A DNA stretch of 45,316 nt from Dicyema japonicum. Lineage: Eukaryota; Dicyemida; Rhombozoa; Dicyemidae. Below the pieces are notes generated by a model. That model worked only from the letters and a program-made list of their open reading frames with translations, was not told the DNA's origin and did no database searches. Both the position numbers and the translations under genes were made by a program. The stretch lies in NCBI GenBank assembly GCA_011109175.1, contig RDEW01000020.1, positions 929,439 through 974,754 on the forward strand. Reading direction: 5' to 3'. Positions 44,110-45,316 of this stretch are shown piece after piece. How positions within the stretch are numbered: position 1 is the first letter of the stretch; each line of letters begins with the position of its first letter.

Positions 44110-44960
44110 TTGTTTCATATCTACAATGCAAGATCATCGACCAAAATTTTACACGAATGCAAAAATTTCGGTTTATTAAGAAAGCCAATTTTTTTTTGTT
44201 GGAAAATTCTAAACTCTTTACAAATGATGAAGCTCATAAACGTGTTACTGCACAGGACGATATTCAAACTATGAAGATACAATGCATGAGACAGCATTAG
44301 ACCACTCATTATGGAATCAATAAACTGAAAGAATTTTGCGACAATTATTATTTCACCATAAAAAGATCCATTATACGTGATGTATGTTCCGAATGCATAG
44401 CATGTGCACAAAGCCAACCTATAAAAGCTCAAATTCCTATGATTGACATTAAAGCAAAGTTTCCTTGAGAAAAATTTCAAATGGACTTGGTGGATTTAAG
44501 TCGATGGTCCCAGGCCAATGAGGGCTTTAAATATATATTTAATATTATTGATATATATTCCAAATTGACCTGATATAAATTTTCGTGACCTGATATAAAT
44601 TTTGTTTTTCGTTTCAAAATAAGCAACTGTTATTTATTCATCTATAAGATCTATCTTTTATTGTTTTGGACTTCCTCAGATTTTACATCTGACAATGGGA
44701 AAGAATTTNTTCAAATGGACTTGGTGGATTTAAGTCGATGGTCTTAGGCCAATGAGGGCTTTAAATATATATTTAATATTATTGATGTATATTCCAAATT
44801 TTGTTTTTCGTCTCAAAATATTGTTTATCTATAAGATCTATCTTTTATTTTTTTGGACCTCCTCAGATTTTACATCTGACAATGGGAAAGAATTTAGTAA
44901 ATTCTTTATGCAAAAATCGTTTATTTAGTTTGCTAAGAAAAAGAGATCCTTAGATTTACG
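44110..44960 (+). pseudogene. Retroviral-type integrase remnant (cellular KRBA2/Ginger-like)
   Basis: From about 44300 the plus strand reads HYGINKLKEFCDNYYF, then IIRDVCSECIACAQSQPIKA, an HHCC-type zinc segment, followed after a stop by FQMDLVDLSRWSQANEGFKY and IFNIIDIYSK, the first catalytic region of an rve integrase core. Near 44690 DNGKEF marks the second catalytic aspartate, in a shifted frame. The closest pattern I know is cellular integrase-domain genes and Ginger/KRBA2-like transposons. A duplication around an N at 44709 repeats the core with a deletion. Stops and frameshifts show it is broken. Confidence 0.7.
44473..44900. repeat. Local duplication around an N at 44709
   Basis: caaatggacttggtggattt at 44477 recurs at 44713. 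The second copy lacks an internal segment of a few dozen bases. Confidence 0.8.
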
Positions 44961-45316
44961 AATATTTTCACGAAAGTGCTATTATATTATGTCGCGAGCC
45001 AAAGCAATTACCGATCCACAGATGTTACCTTTGACAGCTGTCATCTACTGTCATAACTGTCATTTTAATCAAAATTTAATCAATACTATAATTTTTTCTA
45101 TTTTTATAAATTATTATATTCCGATATAAAGATTAATTCTACGATAATATTAACAATTATTATTAAATTATTTTATCAAAAATTACTCCAATTTTACTCT
45201 GGCTAACTATTTATTGAATATTTGCCGCGTGGCGCCATGTGGTGCTGCGTGGTTAATTGGTTTAAATTTTCTGCTTGCTTGTCTGTTCCTCCTCTCTCTT
45301 CCGAGATGACAAGAGT
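44961..45316. other. AT-rich end of window, nothing recognised
   Basis: Contains short direct repeats of ctgtcat near 45038-45062. No gene is visible. Confidence 0.4.

Noticed and set aside
44121-44480. 119-aa minus-strand frame with hydrophobic stretches
   Set aside because: It is antisense to the integrase zinc segment at 44300-44470.
1-45316. Bacterial operons, CRISPR arrays, tRNA or rRNA genes
   Set aside because: No regular spacer repeats, cloverleaf or rRNA sequence was seen, and the spliced animal genes rule out a bacterial window.

Overview
The window reads as nuclear DNA of a small, AT-rich metazoan genome. Six protein-coding genes can be reconstructed, and all are cut by extremely short GT-AG introns. 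Thirty junctions can be placed. They span 19-26 nt (mode 23), and most rejoin two frames at a point where family resemblance continues without a gap. Introns this short in a metazoan, with animal-type genes and many non-LTR retrotransposons, best fit a dicyemid mesozoan or a similarly reduced parasite such as an orthonectid. That placement is inference; no species can be named from sequence alone.

Host genes: (1) a Y14/RBM8A-like exon-junction-complex protein (3585-4156, +, 4 introns); (2) a kinase-less LRR-Roc-COR (Roco) protein (11416-14877, +, at least 6 introns, one unresolved junction and a 247-nt assembly-type duplication); (3) a complete ASH2L-like COMPASS subunit (17511-19364, -, 11 introns, 533 aa after splicing); (4) an extended-PHD protein (20989-21936, +, one 21-nt intron, two in-frame internal duplications); (5) a PRCC-like protein (25587-26643, +, 4 introns, 321 aa); (6) a DRAM/Frag1-type membrane protein (38316-39102, +, 4 introns, 232 aa). 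An unidentified spliced gene may lie at 10012-10450 (-). For genes 1, 3, 4, 5 and 6 the spliced length is a multiple of three and ends at a stop.

The rest is mostly decayed transposable elements: an RTE-like or related AP-endonuclease LINE family (1-2110, 5892-9137, tails and fragments at 3190, 9180 and 27608), jockey-like LINEs mostly on the minus strand (15787-16980, 23920-25430, 33409-35690, 37690-38060, ORF1 at 39730), LINEs with an R2/R4-type restriction-like endonuclease (31690-32790, 36090-37460, 40590-41640, probably 4250-4690), pogo/Tigger DNA transposons (22262-23618, 42706-43160, probably 10630-11224), and a hAT element inserted inside another hAT element (28783-31290 inside 26968-31613). 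A cellular-type integrase remnant lies at 44110-44960. Nearly all are broken by stops and frameshifts.

The sequence also carries more than 25 head-to-tail local duplications (about 80-310 bp, copies nearly identical). Many flank a single N, which suggests unmerged contig or haplotype overlaps. Gene models crossing them should be read with one copy removed. No tRNA, rRNA, CRISPR or bacterial operon signal was recognised.
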